A stretch of DNA of 64,000 nt from Halomonas sp. SpR8 (GCF_031010195.1 NZ_JAUAMC010000003.1:434001-498000); one strand, 5' to 3'; counted from the first letter of the stretch, positions 29,363 to 39,197 are shown. The notes: generated by a model not told the origin, from the letters alone. Program-made: numbers and translations.

Positions 29363-30081
29363 ACCAAGCTGCCAGCCACTCTCCACTGCGTAGCGCACTG
29401 CAGGGCGTGCGCGAATCCATTCCGCTGCTCGGCGGCTACATCCCGGTGGCGCTGTCGTTTGGCTTGGTCGCCACCCAGGCAGGCTTTAGCACCCTGGAGG
29501 CCACGGCTATTTCAGCGCTGATCTACGCCGGGGCCTCGCAGTTTCTGTTTGTCGGGATGATCGCCACCGGCGCACCGCTGTGGTTGGTGGTGGTGATGAC
29601 GCTGCTGATTAACGTCCGCCATGTGGTGTACGGCCCTAACCTGGCGGCGCTACTGCCGCGCAGCCGCCACTGGCCCTGGCTGATGCATGGCCTCACTGAC
29701 CAGGTATTTGCCCTGGCCTTAACCCGGCTACCCCAACTGCCCGAGGCTAAGCGCTTTAGCTGGTTTGTGGGTGCATCGCTGCTGGCCTGGGGCGCCTGGA
29801 TCATCGGTACTGCGGTGGGCGCCACCGCTGGGGAGGCGTTTACCGCCCGCTGGCCGCTGTTGGGTGAGATTATGCCCTTCGCCCTGCCCGCGCTGTTTCT
29901 AACCATGGTGGCACCACGCTTTACCGATAAGCGCTGGGCCGTGGCCATGGGCTGCACCATTCTGGCGGCACTCGGTTTAACGCTGGTCGGTTGGAGCAAT
30001 GTGGCGATTCCTCTCGCGGCTGCTTGCGGTGCACTGTGCTTCTATATGCTGAAATTCCAAAACAAGAGGTGTGAGCAATGA
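29359..30081 (+). CDS. azlC: AzlC/YgaZ branched-chain amino acid exporter subunit
   Basis: 240 residues with about eight membrane helices. GGYIPVALSFGLVATQAGFS and YAGASQFLFVGMI are typical of AzlC. With AzlD it exports valine or related branched-chain amino acids, or their analogues. It overlaps both neighbours by 4 bp. Confidence 0.92.
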   Translation: MNQAASHSPLRSALQGVRESIPLLGGYIPVALSFGLVATQAGFSTLEATAISALIYAGASQFLFVGMIATGAPLWLVVVMTLLINVRHVVYGPNLAALLPRSRHWPWLMHGLTDQVFALALTRLPQLPEAKRFSWFVGASLLAWGAWIIGTAVGATAGEAFTARWPLLGEIMPFALPALFLTMVAPRFTDKRWAVAMGCTILAALGLTLVGWSNVAIPLAAACGALCFYMLKFQNKRCEQ

Positions 30082-30413
30082 GCAGCGCACTTTGGCTAGC
30101 GGTAGCGGTTTCGGCCCTTGGCACGCTGCTGATGCGGGTAGTGCCATTTTTATGGATGCAGCGCCGACTCAATAGCACTACTGGCCTTAATAACATGCCC
30201 CAGTGGCTGGGTATTCTGGGCCCGCTGATGATTGCCGCCGTGCTGGGGGTCTCGATTGTGCCGGTTAATCCCAGCGCTGTTTCCTGGACCGCCACCGCCA
30301 TCGGGCTTTCTGTCACGCTACTGGTGTGGTCGCGGGTACGCTCATTGGGCTGGCCGGTCGCTGCTGGAGTTGGGGTGTTTGGGTTGGTGGAGGTCGCGGC
30401 CCTCATTTGGTAA
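30078..30413 (+). CDS. azlD: AzlD branched-chain amino acid exporter small subunit
   Basis: 111 residues with three to four hydrophobic helices; starts MSSALWLAVAVSALGTLLMR and contains RRLNSTTGLNNMPQWLGILG-like sequence of the AzlD/YgaH family. Overlaps azlC by 4 bp, the partner it needs. Confidence 0.9.
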   Translation: MSSALWLAVAVSALGTLLMRVVPFLWMQRRLNSTTGLNNMPQWLGILGPLMIAAVLGVSIVPVNPSAVSWTATAIGLSVTLLVWSRVRSLGWPVAAGVGVFGLVEVAALIW

Positions 30414-30521
30414 TGCTTTGCATTAGCTTTTACGCCATGCCATCATCCTGATTTTTCACTCCAGGGCAGTCGTAAAGTGACCTTAATGTTAAAAGCACAC
30501 ACCCATGGCAAGAAGGTTTTA

Positions 30522-31439
30522 ATGCGTGTGTTGCTGATAACGCTGGCGGCGCTATCCCCCGCTATGTTGACCGCCAACCCGCTACACAGCCCCCCTGACT
30601 CGCCGCGCATTGTGACGCTTTACCAGGGCGCCACCGACAGCGCCGTGGCACTTGGGCTGACGCCGATTGGCGTGGTCGACGCCTGGTTGGAAAAACCCAT
30701 GTACCGCTACCTGCATGATCCGCTTGATGGCGTCGAGCATGTGGGGCTGGAAACTCAACCCAACCTGGAAAAGATTGCCTGGCTGAAGCCTGACCTGGTG
30801 ATTGCCAGCGATTTTCGCCACGCGCGCATAGCGCCACTATTAAGTGCTATTGCTCCCACGATATCAGCGCCTACGGTATTTAACTTCAAGACCACCCTCA
30901 CGATGGTGGCGAATGCCACTCACCAAGAAGCCGAGGCCGGGGAGCTACTCCAGCGCTGGGACGAACGGGCGGCCGATTTTCGCCAGCAGATCGCCGTCAA
31001 ATTGGGCGATGCGTGGCCGCAAAAAGTCGCCGTGGTGCGCTTTAAAAGCGATCACGTACGTATCTATACCAGTGGCTTTGCGGGCTCGATTCTCGATGAG
31101 CTGGGCTTTGCGCAACCAGATACCCTGCAGAGCCAAAGCTGGGGAATGAAGCTTTCCAGTACAGAAAATATTCCGGTGCTGGATGCCGACGCCCTGTTTA
31201 TTCTGCTTGAACCGGATGACCCCGCCATTGCGGATAATTACCGGCACTGGGCCTCCCACCCTCTGTGGCAACAGCTGTCAGCCGTTCAAAGCGGGCGTGT
31301 TTTTGAGGTTGATCCGGTGAGTTGGATGATGGGCGGCGGCATATTAGCGGCCAACGCCATGCTGGATGATCTATATAGCCACTATGAATTAGCTTGCCAT
31401 GCCCCCTTGTCAAACCGCGGCGAGGAACCTTCATGCTAA
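30522..31439 (+). CDS. Iron-siderophore ABC transporter binding protein (FecB-like)
   Basis: 305 residues from ATG 30522, which has AAGAAGG five bases upstream and starts a clean signal peptide (MRVLLITLAALSPAMLTANP); the longer starts at 30477/30486 would put 12-15 residues ahead of it. The body is a class III helical-backbone binding protein (RIVTLYQGATDSAVALGL, IAWLKPDLVIASD). It carries a ferric siderophore through the periplasm. It overlaps the first permease gene by 7 bp. The operon lacks its own ATPase; the one at 35889 probably completes it. Confidence 0.9.
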   Translation: MRVLLITLAALSPAMLTANPLHSPPDSPRIVTLYQGATDSAVALGLTPIGVVDAWLEKPMYRYLHDPLDGVEHVGLETQPNLEKIAWLKPDLVIASDFRHARIAPLLSAIAPTISAPTVFNFKTTLTMVANATHQEAEAGELLQRWDERAADFRQQIAVKLGDAWPQKVAVVRFKSDHVRIYTSGFAGSILDELGFAQPDTLQSQSWGMKLSSTENIPVLDADALFILLEPDDPAIADNYRHWASHPLWQQLSAVQSGRVFEVDPVSWMMGGGILAANAMLDDLYSHYELACHAPLSNRGEEPSC

Positions 31440-32437
31440 ACAGCGCTGCCGCGAAAAGCATCGGCCTACTGTTGGGGGCGCTGGTGGCGCTGGGCGCCTT
31501 TTTCGCCAGCGTGATGCTAGGCACCACGGAGATCGCCCTCTCCTCCCTGTTCGGCTCGCTCGCCGATTATGACCCGTCCAATATCGCCCATATTATTCTG
31601 CTAACCGAGCGCTTACCGCGCGCGGTGGTTGCCGCTCTGGTGGGCGCCAGCCTGGCGATTGCCGGGGCACTGATGCAGACCATGACGCGTAACCCCCTAG
31701 CGTCGCCGGGTATTTTGGGCATTAACGCTGGCGCGATGTTTTTTGTCGTGGTCGCGGTGTCACTTTTGCCACTGCATACCCCCGCCCACTACGTATGGGC
31801 CGCGCTATTAGGGGCACTTGTCGCTGCCGTACTGGTGGTGGTGCTTAGCCGCGGTCGCCACGGTGAGCTCTCCCCACTGCGGGTTGTGCTGGCTGGTGTG
31901 GCGGTAACGGCGATGTTTGTGTCGTTCAGCCAAGGGCTGCTGGTGATTGATCAACAAAGCTTTGAAAGCGTGCTCTACTGGCTGGCGGGTTCGGTGTCAG
32001 GGCGCGATCTTTCATTGGTAGCGCCCTTGCTACCACTCTTCGGCGGGGCGCTTTTACTTAGCGCACTGCTCGTCCGCCACGCTAATGCGCTGCTACTGGG
32101 CGATGATATGGTCACCGGGCTGGGTATGCAGGCCACCACTATCAAGCTGCTGCTCGGGTTGATTGTGATTGTGCTGGCAGGTAGTTCCGTAGCGCTGGCG
32201 GGCATGATCGGGTTCGTGGGGCTGATTGTGCCCCATATGGCGCGGGGGCTGTTTGGCATTGATCACCGCTGGCTGCTGCCTGCCTGCGCCCTGCTAGGGG
32301 CCTGTTTACTGCTGCTGGCTGACCTGGGCTCGCGCTTTTTAATGCCTCCCCAGGAGATACCGGTCGGCGTAATGACGGCGCTGATCGGCACGCCCTTCTT
32401 TATTTATCTGGCGCGACGCAAGATGGCAGGCCAATGA
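31433..32437 (+). CDS. FecCD-family siderophore ABC permease
   Basis: 334 residues from ATG 31433 with GAGGAA upstream; about nine helices. Family motifs LTERLPRAVVAALVGASLAI, TRNPLASPGILGINAGA and GFVGLIVPHMARGL are clear. It forms one half of the permease dimer with the next gene, which it overlaps by 4 bp. Confidence 0.93.
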   Translation: MLNSAAAKSIGLLLGALVALGAFFASVMLGTTEIALSSLFGSLADYDPSNIAHIILLTERLPRAVVAALVGASLAIAGALMQTMTRNPLASPGILGINAGAMFFVVVAVSLLPLHTPAHYVWAALLGALVAAVLVVVLSRGRHGELSPLRVVLAGVAVTAMFVSFSQGLLVIDQQSFESVLYWLAGSVSGRDLSLVAPLLPLFGGALLLSALLVRHANALLLGDDMVTGLGMQATTIKLLLGLIVIVLAGSSVALAGMIGFVGLIVPHMARGLFGIDHRWLLPACALLGACLLLLADLGSRFLMPPQEIPVGVMTALIGTPFFIYLARRKMAGQ

Positions 32438-33471
32438 GACAAGCAGCAATGTTAACCCTCGATAAAGAGGCGCAGAACGACAGTAACCGCTTACTGCGCA
32501 GCCTGCTCATGCTAAGCCTTTTATTGTTAGCAAGCGCCGGGCTGTCGCTCTGTTTAGGCAGCTTCCCCACCTCATTCACTCAGGTGATACACGCTCTCGC
32601 CGCGCCACAAAGTAGTGATATCGCTTTTATCATTTGGGAGTTAAGGCTGCCCAGAATTCTACTGGCCATACTGGTCGGCGCCGCCCTGGCGATAGCGGGG
32701 GCAATTCTACAAAGCATTGTACGCAACCCGCTGGCCTCACCAGATGTGATCGGCATTACCAGCGGCGCAGCGCTGGCGGCGGTGCTGTTTTTAGCGCTAT
32801 TGAGCACCACCTTGAGCATTCACTGGCTGCCCGTGGCGGCCATGCTAGGGGCACTGGTTTCAGCATTGCTGGTGGTCAGCCTCGCCTGGAAAGGCGGCAT
32901 CAGCCCATCGCGGATGGTACTGGTGGGCATTGGCCTTGCAGCGGCCATGGGTGCAGGGACTACGCTGTTAATCGTGATCAGCGATGACTCCGCCGCCATG
33001 ACCGCCTATGTATGGCTCACCGGCAGTCTTTACGCTGCACAGTGGGACGATGTTCGGGGTCTATTACCGTGGATAGTCGTCGCTGTGCCGATCAGCCTAG
33101 CCTTCACCCGTCATGCAGACGCCATGGCACTGGGCGACGCCGTTGCCGAAGGGCTGGGGGTGGCGATTCTACGCAGTCGATTAGTCTTGCTAGCCTGCAG
33201 CGTGGCGCTGGCCGGTGCCGCCGTGGCGTTTGCGGGGGGCTTAAGCTTTGTGGGGTTAATTGCCCCCCATCTAGCAGCCAGGGTGGTGGGGCGCAACATG
33301 GCACGCCTAGTGCCCGCGTCAGCGCTGGTCGGCGCCTTGATTGTGCTTTACGCCGACCTGCTGGGCCGAGTGGTCTTTTTACCCAAAGACCTGCCTGCGG
33401 GCATTTTCGTTGCCGGGATAGGCACGCCCTTTTTTGTCTATTTGTTGCATAGATCGCGAGCTCGCTTTTAA
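32434..33471 (+). CDS. FecCD-family siderophore ABC permease (second subunit)
   Basis: 345 residues. WELRLPRILLAILVGAALAI, VRNPLASPDVIGITSGAA and SFVGLIAPHLAARVVGR match the family. Its N-terminus carries about 20 extra hydrophilic residues. Translationally coupled to the upstream permease. Confidence 0.93.
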   Translation: MRQAAMLTLDKEAQNDSNRLLRSLLMLSLLLLASAGLSLCLGSFPTSFTQVIHALAAPQSSDIAFIIWELRLPRILLAILVGAALAIAGAILQSIVRNPLASPDVIGITSGAALAAVLFLALLSTTLSIHWLPVAAMLGALVSALLVVSLAWKGGISPSRMVLVGIGLAAAMGAGTTLLIVISDDSAAMTAYVWLTGSLYAAQWDDVRGLLPWIVVAVPISLAFTRHADAMALGDAVAEGLGVAILRSRLVLLACSVALAGAAVAFAGGLSFVGLIAPHLAARVVGRNMARLVPASALVGALIVLYADLLGRVVFLPKDLPAGIFVAGIGTPFFVYLLHRSRARF

Positions 33472-33480
33472 AACCTGTTG

Positions 33481-33512
33481 ACGAAAAAAAGCGGCACCCT
33501 CGGGGCGCCGCC
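33481..33512 (-). terminator. Terminator of the TonB receptor gene
   Basis: On the minus strand GCGGC-G-CCCC and GGG-T-GCCGC pair around a short loop and are followed by seven T. It is 45 bp after the receptor stop codon. Confidence 0.8.
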
Positions 33513-33556
33513 AAACAGTATCGAGCATAGAAAATAAAAAAACAGAAAACGGCTGC

Positions 33557-35695
33557 TTAGAAATCCAGCTGGTATCCCAGCGTGAAAGTGCGGCCACGCC
33601 CAGTGAAGTAGTACTCGTCGCTGATTCGTGCGGCTTGGGAGTAGTAAGTGATGTAATCCTTATCGGTTAGGTTTTCGATACCCACCGACACCCTGCCGGT
33701 GGGCAGGCGATAAGCTAACGAAGCATCCACTAAGCCGTAGCCGTCAAAATCAAGTTCAGGATTATCGACGCTGCGATCGAAGTAGTAGCTACCCTGTAAG
33801 CGCGTGGAAACACGCTCGTTCCAGGTAGCGCTCCAGCCCAGTTTGAGTGTATCCGGGGCGATATTGATACCGGTGAGTTTGGTATCCACGCGACCGTCGC
33901 CATCCTGATCCGACTTGCCCTCGGTATGAGCGTAAGAGAGCGACAGATCATGCTTGTCCGCCACCTGCATGTCACCAGTAATCTCAACGCCCTGGATCTC
34001 GGTTTTCTCTCGGCTGCCTACCCAGGTGCCATTCTGTTCGGTCAGCCGTTGGCCGTAATCCGAGTTCGACTCGTAATAGCTGATCTCTAACCCATAGCCA
34101 TCCCAGTCAAAGCGCGCGCCGATCTCATGGTTTTCGGTCACAATCGGCTGAAGCTGCAGTAAGCTATCCACATCCTGGCCCGCCGCGCCAATACCACGCA
34201 GCACGCGGCCCACATCGGGCATACCAAAGCCTTCCGAGTAGTTGGCATACAGCTGGGCCCAGTCGGTGGCTTGATAGGTTAAGCCGACGTTATACAGCGT
34301 CTCATCGAAGCTGGGCTTGCCGCCGTCCACGCTGACGTTGTCTTGAGTGACATTGCTACGATCAATCGTTTGGAAGCTATCCACCTCAAGCTCAGCGTGC
34401 TCGTGACGCACCCCCGCGTGCAGCGTCAGCGGATCCGCTAGCTTAAACTGGCCTTGCAGGAACGGCGCCAAATTCCGGAAGCGACTTTCCGGCACATAGG
34501 TACGCCCGGTATGCACGAGCATTTGGCTTGTCTCGTCTTCCAGTACATCCAAACCCACCGTCACACCCAAGCGGTCGTCCAGCATACCGTTACGGTTCAA
34601 GGTGAATTTAGCGCCCGTTTTGTCAGACTCATTGCGCGTCTGGTCGAATTGGGTATCGCCCGCACTATCCAGGTAAGGGAAAAACGGCGTAGTCGCGAAG
34701 CGCGCGCGAAAGCGCTGGCGATACACTTGGGCATCCAACTCATTGCCAAACCAATCAGCGTGGGAGTAGGAAAGCCGTGCCGAGGTCACTTCGTTGAACC
34801 CAGGCTCGCCGTCACGGCTGCCTTTGCGCGCCGTGGTCGGCACCCCTGCTGCACGATCTCCCGCTACCGGCACGTAGTCGTTGCCCTCTTCCAAATCAAA
34901 ATGATTAAGCGAGAACTCAACATTCTGGTTGTCATCAATCCAGTAACCCAGCTTGCCGAACAGGTCGTAGCTTTCCGAGTTCTGCAGCTCGCCTGGGTAG
35001 GCAATACCCACCACCTCGTCGTTGCCGTCATAAAAGACGCCGCGCTCCTGACGAGTGGCTGCGGCAACGAAATCCCAGTCGCCTTGCTGCCCGCTAATAC
35101 GGTAGTCCAGCTTGTTGCCCAGTCCACCGGATTGGAAATCATCGTCCGTGGTCAGGCTAATGCCCGCGTGCTGGCTAATACCGCCACCTTCGGCACGCCG
35201 GGTCACCAGGTTGATCAACCCACCGGTCGCACCTAAACCATGCTCGGCGCTGGCACCGTGGATCACTTCAATGCGCTCAACCATGGAAAGGTCAATGGTA
35301 TAGCTATCCCGTGAGCTGTCGCGCAGCGGGTTGGACTGAGGCACACCGTCAATCAAAAATAGCGCGTCGCGGCCACGGAATGTTTCGCCCGCGTTAGAGA
35401 GCTTTTGGCGGCTGGGTGAATAGGAGGGAATCAGATTGCTGAGCACCTGCCCCGGGTCGTCGGTAATCGCTAGCTGCTGCTCGATCTGCTCGCGGGTGAT
35501 GATCGTTACCCGCTGCGGCGTTTGTCCCGCTTCGCTGTGGCTACGGGTGGCAGTTACCACCATGGTCGAGTCGGCATCACTGGTGCCGCCTTGTGACTCA
35601 GCAGTTGTTGACTCCTGCGCGTGAGCCTGACTGATCGCCACCAAACCGGCGAGCGTCACTGTGGGCCACAATACTGGACGAGTCTTAATGCGCAT
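33557..35695 (-). CDS. TonB-dependent ferric siderophore receptor
   Basis: 712 residues. Signal peptide ending near SQAHAQE, TonB box-like DSTMVVTAT (about residues 41-49), plug domain (FRGRDALFLIDGVPQ, IEVIHGASAEHGLGATGGLINLV), then a beta-barrel ending in the usual aromatic residue (YQLDF). It imports an iron chelate across the outer membrane using TonB energy. It shares a Fur-box-containing promoter region with the divergent ABC ATPase gene and is flanked by permease genes of the same system. The ligand class resembles catecholate or carboxylate receptors but is not determined. Confidence 0.92.
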   Translation of the reverse strand: MRIKTRPVLWPTVTLAGLVAISQAHAQESTTAESQGGTSDADSTMVVTATRSHSEAGQTPQRVTIITREQIEQQLAITDDPGQVLSNLIPSYSPSRQKLSNAGETFRGRDALFLIDGVPQSNPLRDSSRDSYTIDLSMVERIEVIHGASAEHGLGATGGLINLVTRRAEGGGISQHAGISLTTDDDFQSGGLGNKLDYRISGQQGDWDFVAAATRQERGVFYDGNDEVVGIAYPGELQNSESYDLFGKLGYWIDDNQNVEFSLNHFDLEEGNDYVPVAGDRAAGVPTTARKGSRDGEPGFNEVTSARLSYSHADWFGNELDAQVYRQRFRARFATTPFFPYLDSAGDTQFDQTRNESDKTGAKFTLNRNGMLDDRLGVTVGLDVLEDETSQMLVHTGRTYVPESRFRNLAPFLQGQFKLADPLTLHAGVRHEHAELEVDSFQTIDRSNVTQDNVSVDGGKPSFDETLYNVGLTYQATDWAQLYANYSEGFGMPDVGRVLRGIGAAGQDVDSLLQLQPIVTENHEIGARFDWDGYGLEISYYESNSDYGQRLTEQNGTWVGSREKTEIQGVEITGDMQVADKHDLSLSYAHTEGKSDQDGDGRVDTKLTGINIAPDTLKLGWSATWNERVSTRLQGSYYFDRSVDNPELDFDGYGLVDASLAYRLPTGRVSVGIENLTDKDYITYYSQAARISDEYYFTGRGRTFTLGYQLDF

Positions 35696-35740
35696 TTTTT
35701 ACCTTTTGAGTGAACGATTCCCAGAAAACGTAATACATAT

Positions 35741-35759
35741 CTAAATGATAATGATTGTA
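35741..35759. promoter_or_regulatory. Fur box between TonB receptor and ABC ATPase
   Basis: The core AATGATAATGATT matches 12 of 13 central positions of the Fur consensus. It lies 46 bp upstream of the receptor start and upstream of the divergent ATPase gene, so iron-replete repression of both is expected. Confidence 0.7.
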
Positions 35760-35888
35760 TTATGCACAAAAAGATATACAGGTCCACTCCACGGGAACAA
35801 ACCGGTCGGAACAGCAAGCAACAGCCAGTGGCAAGTATTGAAAATGAGAATATTTTGGCTTACGGTTCTGCCTGCGTTAACAACCTCA

Positions 35889-36752
35889 ATGAGCCCAACC
35901 ATGACACGCCCTTCTCACCAGTCTCCTCGTTTGACCGGCGAAGCCTTGCAGGCAGGCTACGACACTCGACGCGTGCTGGATGGTGTGGATATCGCCATTT
36001 CAGAAGGTAAAGTCACGGTGCTGTTGGGCCCCAACGGCAGTGGCAAGTCGACGCTGCTGAAAACCCTTGCCCGCACGCTCACGCCTAGCGACGGGCATGT
36101 GTATTTGGATGGCAAGGATATTCATCGCAGCAAGACGCGGGAGGTCGCCAAACGCCTGGGAATCCTGCCCCAAGGCCCAATAGCGCCCGAGGGGTTAAGC
36201 GTAAAGCAGTTGGTAGGGATGGGGCGGTTTCCACACCAGGGGCTATGGCAGAAAAATGCTCAGCAGGACGCCGAGGCCATTCGTGAAGCCATGGCGTATA
36301 CCCACGTGACGGAGTTTGCCGAGCGCAACGTGGATGCGCTTTCCGGCGGCCAGCGCCAGCGCTGCTGGATTGCCATGGTACTGGCCCAGCAAACCGACCT
36401 AATTCTGCTTGATGAGCCCACGACTTTTTTGGATCTAAAAGTACAGGTTGATTTACTGGAGCTACTTTCGCGCCTGGCCCATGAAAAAGGCCACACCCTA
36501 CTGCTGGTGCTCCACGACCTGAACCTGGCCGCCGCCTACGCTGATCAGTTAGTGATGATGTGCGATGGCCGCATCGTCACCAGCGGCGCGCCGAGCGAAG
36601 TATTTACCGAGACCAACCTTAAGCGCGTGTTCGATCTGGATGCCCATGTCATCCACGACCCCGAAAGCGGCAGCCCGATTTGTGTACCGCGTAAACGGCA
36701 TCAAGCCGCCGCTGAATCAGGAACGCTAGTTCAGCAGCGTTGTGTGATGTAA
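35889..36752 (+). CDS. Siderophore ABC transporter ATP-binding protein (FecE-like)
   Basis: Frame open from 35745, but that start overlaps the Fur box, so a start at 35889 or 35901 is more likely; neither has a strong Shine-Dalgarno. Walker A LGPNGSGKSTLL, signature LSGGQRQRCW, Walker B ILLDEPTTFLD and H-loop LLVLHDL are intact. It probably energises the FecB-like/FecCD-like proteins encoded at 30522-33471, from which the receptor gene separates it. Confidence 0.88.
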   Translation: MSPTMTRPSHQSPRLTGEALQAGYDTRRVLDGVDIAISEGKVTVLLGPNGSGKSTLLKTLARTLTPSDGHVYLDGKDIHRSKTREVAKRLGILPQGPIAPEGLSVKQLVGMGRFPHQGLWQKNAQQDAEAIREAMAYTHVTEFAERNVDALSGGQRQRCWIAMVLAQQTDLILLDEPTTFLDLKVQVDLLELLSRLAHEKGHTLLLVLHDLNLAAAYADQLVMMCDGRIVTSGAPSEVFTETNLKRVFDLDAHVIHDPESGSPICVPRKRHQAAAESGTLVQQRCVM

Positions 36753-36779
36753 GCAATGGCCTGTAATTTGCTGCAAGCA

Positions 36780-36806
36780 ATAAAAAGCCCGGCAAGTTAC
36801 CGGGCT
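36780..36806 (-). terminator. Terminator of the second TonB receptor gene
   Basis: On the minus strand AAGCCCGG-TAACTTG-CCGGGCTT is followed by TTTATTG, 18 bp after the stop codon. Confidence 0.8.
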
Positions 36807-36824
36807 TAGCTTAGGCTAATTTTC

Positions 36825-38906
36825 TTACCAACTATATTTGACACTACCAATCACACTACGGGATTCGCCGTAGTAGCACCAGTATTCACAGCTGGCCACG
36901 TACTCTTTATCCGTTAGGTTATTGACGTTGACCTGGGCCTGCCAGCCGTCGGCAAACTCATAGCCCACCATGGCGTCGAACAGGGTGTAGCTATCTACTT
37001 CTGTGTTGTCCGCGACACTGGTATCAACGGTGCTGCCCACATACCGCACGCCGCCGCCCAGCGTCACACCCTTCAGCGCGCCGCCGGTAAAGGCGTAATC
37101 CAGCCAGGTAGAGGCCTGGTGACGCGGGATTAACGGTGCACGGTCATCGTCTTCCAGCCGTGAATCGGTGTAGGTATAGGCCGCAGTGACTTTTAGATCA
37201 TCGGTAATGTAGCCAACGCCTTCCAGCTCAAAACCTTGAGAGGTGCGTTCGCCTTCCTGCACCTGAAAGCCAGTTGGTGAATTCACCAGCGTGTTGCTCT
37301 CTTCCAAATCAAACAGCGCCGCCGTCACGTAACCATCCCAGCCAAAGGGGGCCACCTTAACGCCCGCTTCCCACTGACGCCCTTCACGGGGGTCATAAAG
37401 ATCACCGTCGCTATCCACACGGCCCAGTGGGTCAAAGGACTCGGTGTAACTGATGTAGGGATTAACGCCGTTTTCACCCAAGTACATAGCGCCGCCCGAC
37501 CAAGATACCTGATCGTCATCTGAACGCTGGGTCGTTCCCGCCGTTAGGTTACTGTTTTCGGTCTCTGCCTGATCGTAGCGCACGCCGCCTAGCAGCACCC
37601 AACGGTCATCAATGCGCAGTTGATTCTGAGCATACAGGCCCGTTTGCTCTTTATCGATTTCACGGGTGAGCAAATCATCCGCGCCCACCGGCGTGTAATT
37701 GCCATAAGTGGGGTTGAAGATATCAATGGGGTCGCCGAACGGGAAAGGATCCGCTTCTTGGCCACTCACGCCGAGGTTTTGATAATCCACCCCCAGCAGT
37801 AGCGTGTTTTCGGTGCGGTCAGTGTACCAGTTACCTACCATACGGTTATCGACCGTCCAGCTATCAATGGTGCCATCGCGGTAGACATGGCCGCGTGCGG
37901 CTCGACGCTCATCCGCCATAAAGAAGGCGTAGGTGCTGCGCAGCTCTAAATCCAGCTCGCTGTAGCGTAAGTCCTGCTCGAAACGCCAAGTGTCGTTAAG
38001 ACTGTGGCGCAGTTCGTAGCCTAACGCCCACTGGGTGCGCTCATCTTTATCGTAACCCGGCTCGCTGAGATTGGTTTGCGGGTCGACACGACCAAAGGGC
38101 GTGTTCTCCACGGTGCCATAGGGCAGCTTGAACGAGTTCACCGGGACGCCATCATCTTTCTGCACGCTGGCCAGGAACGTGACGGTCGTATCGTCGCTGA
38201 AATCCACCGCCAGGCTCGGTGCAAAGTAGTAGCGCTCGTTATCCGTGCCGTCTAAATCGCCGTCGCGCTCTTTATACAGACCCACTAAGCGGTAGCGTAC
38301 ATCATCTGACTCACCCACCGGGCCACTGGTATCAATCCCAACTTGACGATGGTTGCGGTTGCCGAGTTGCAGGTTTACCTCGCCCTGAGGTGTTTCGGTC
38401 GGGCGCTTGCTCACCGCATTGATCAAACCGCCAGGAGGCGCCTCACCGTACAAAATTGACGATGGGCCTTTGAAGACATCTACTCGCTCCAGGCCAAATG
38501 GCTCCGGCAACCACTGATAAAACCCTTCGCGATAGATACGCAGGCCATCCTGGTAGGTGGACTGGTCAAAACCGCGCACCTTGAACCAATCGGTGTTGTT
38601 ATCACTGCCAAAATGACCTGACAACACGCCCGCACGGTAGCGGAAGGTTTCATCTAATTGCTGAACGTTGCGGGTCTCCAGCTCTTCACGGTCAACGCTT
38701 GAAACCGGGCGTGGCGTTTCCACCAGCGGGGTATCGACCTTGAGAGCAGTGGCCGTAACCACCATGGTATCGTTGTTAACGGATTCTTCTTGCGCAAACA
38801 GAGTGAGCGGAGCAACGCCGAGCATGCCACCCAGCGAGAGAACCAAGGAATGGCGAACCGCTACAGCCAATGGCGCGACACGGAAAGGCATAGGAGTACG
38901 GAGCAT
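36825..38906 (-). CDS. TonB-dependent siderophore receptor (FhuA/FoxA-type)
   Basis: 693 residues. Signal peptide ending near LTLFAQEES, TonB box DTMVVTAT, plug with TDWFKVRGFDQSTYQDGLR and VFKGPSSILYGEAPPGGLIN, the latter typical of hydroxamate (ferrichrome-like) receptors, then a beta-barrel ending YSW. A disulfide-capable CEYWC pair lies near the C-terminus. A Fur-box-like site precedes it. It likely broadens the siderophore range of the same ABC transporter. Confidence 0.93.
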   Translation of the reverse strand: MLRTPMPFRVAPLAVAVRHSLVLSLGGMLGVAPLTLFAQEESVNNDTMVVTATALKVDTPLVETPRPVSSVDREELETRNVQQLDETFRYRAGVLSGHFGSDNNTDWFKVRGFDQSTYQDGLRIYREGFYQWLPEPFGLERVDVFKGPSSILYGEAPPGGLINAVSKRPTETPQGEVNLQLGNRNHRQVGIDTSGPVGESDDVRYRLVGLYKERDGDLDGTDNERYYFAPSLAVDFSDDTTVTFLASVQKDDGVPVNSFKLPYGTVENTPFGRVDPQTNLSEPGYDKDERTQWALGYELRHSLNDTWRFEQDLRYSELDLELRSTYAFFMADERRAARGHVYRDGTIDSWTVDNRMVGNWYTDRTENTLLLGVDYQNLGVSGQEADPFPFGDPIDIFNPTYGNYTPVGADDLLTREIDKEQTGLYAQNQLRIDDRWVLLGGVRYDQAETENSNLTAGTTQRSDDDQVSWSGGAMYLGENGVNPYISYTESFDPLGRVDSDGDLYDPREGRQWEAGVKVAPFGWDGYVTAALFDLEESNTLVNSPTGFQVQEGERTSQGFELEGVGYITDDLKVTAAYTYTDSRLEDDDRAPLIPRHQASTWLDYAFTGGALKGVTLGGGVRYVGSTVDTSVADNTEVDSYTLFDAMVGYEFADGWQAQVNVNNLTDKEYVASCEYWCYYGESRSVIGSVKYSW

Positions 38907-38953
38907 GAGTAAGTCTCAACGGGTATGAGGAGTGATATCGTTATAATAAGACG

Positions 38954-38972
38954 AATGATACAAATTTTCATT
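38954..38972 (-). promoter_or_regulatory. Fur-box-like site upstream of the FhuA-type receptor
   Basis: AATGATACAAATTTTCATT is an imperfect inverted repeat resembling the Fur 19-mer, about 48 bp upstream of the receptor start. Confidence 0.5.
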
Positions 38973-39148
38973 CAGAATCACAATAACTCCATTAACTCAA
39001 GTCCAGAAGTTGGAACGAGGTGTTCGATTCGGTGCTGTCTATAGGAGGAGACATCGAGAAGCTATCGACGTCAAGCATGCCAAAGGAACCGCCAAAGAGG
39101 ACAAATCTGCGTTTTTTTGAAGAAAACTACTTGGGAGGGCAGAAATTA

Positions 39149-39197
39149 AATGGTGGGCCCAATAGGACTTGAACCTACGACCAAGGGGTTATGAATT
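39149..39197 (-). repeat. Diverged att core (third copy of the tRNA 3' end)
   Basis: Matches the tRNA 3' part with three substitutions (at about 39162, 39188 and the GAAT end). It cannot be a tRNA gene since the 5' half is missing. The stretch 38973-39148 to its left is chromosomal and contains a 55-codon open frame (about 39000-39170, no good start) that I cannot identify. Confidence 0.8.

Noticed and set aside
39000..39170. Short open frame left of the relic element
   Set aside because: About 55 codons with no credible start and running into the att core; could be a remnant, but nothing supports a gene.
39149..39197. Additional tRNA gene
   Set aside because: Only the 3' part is present, with substitutions; the same holds for 40205-40252, which is an att site.
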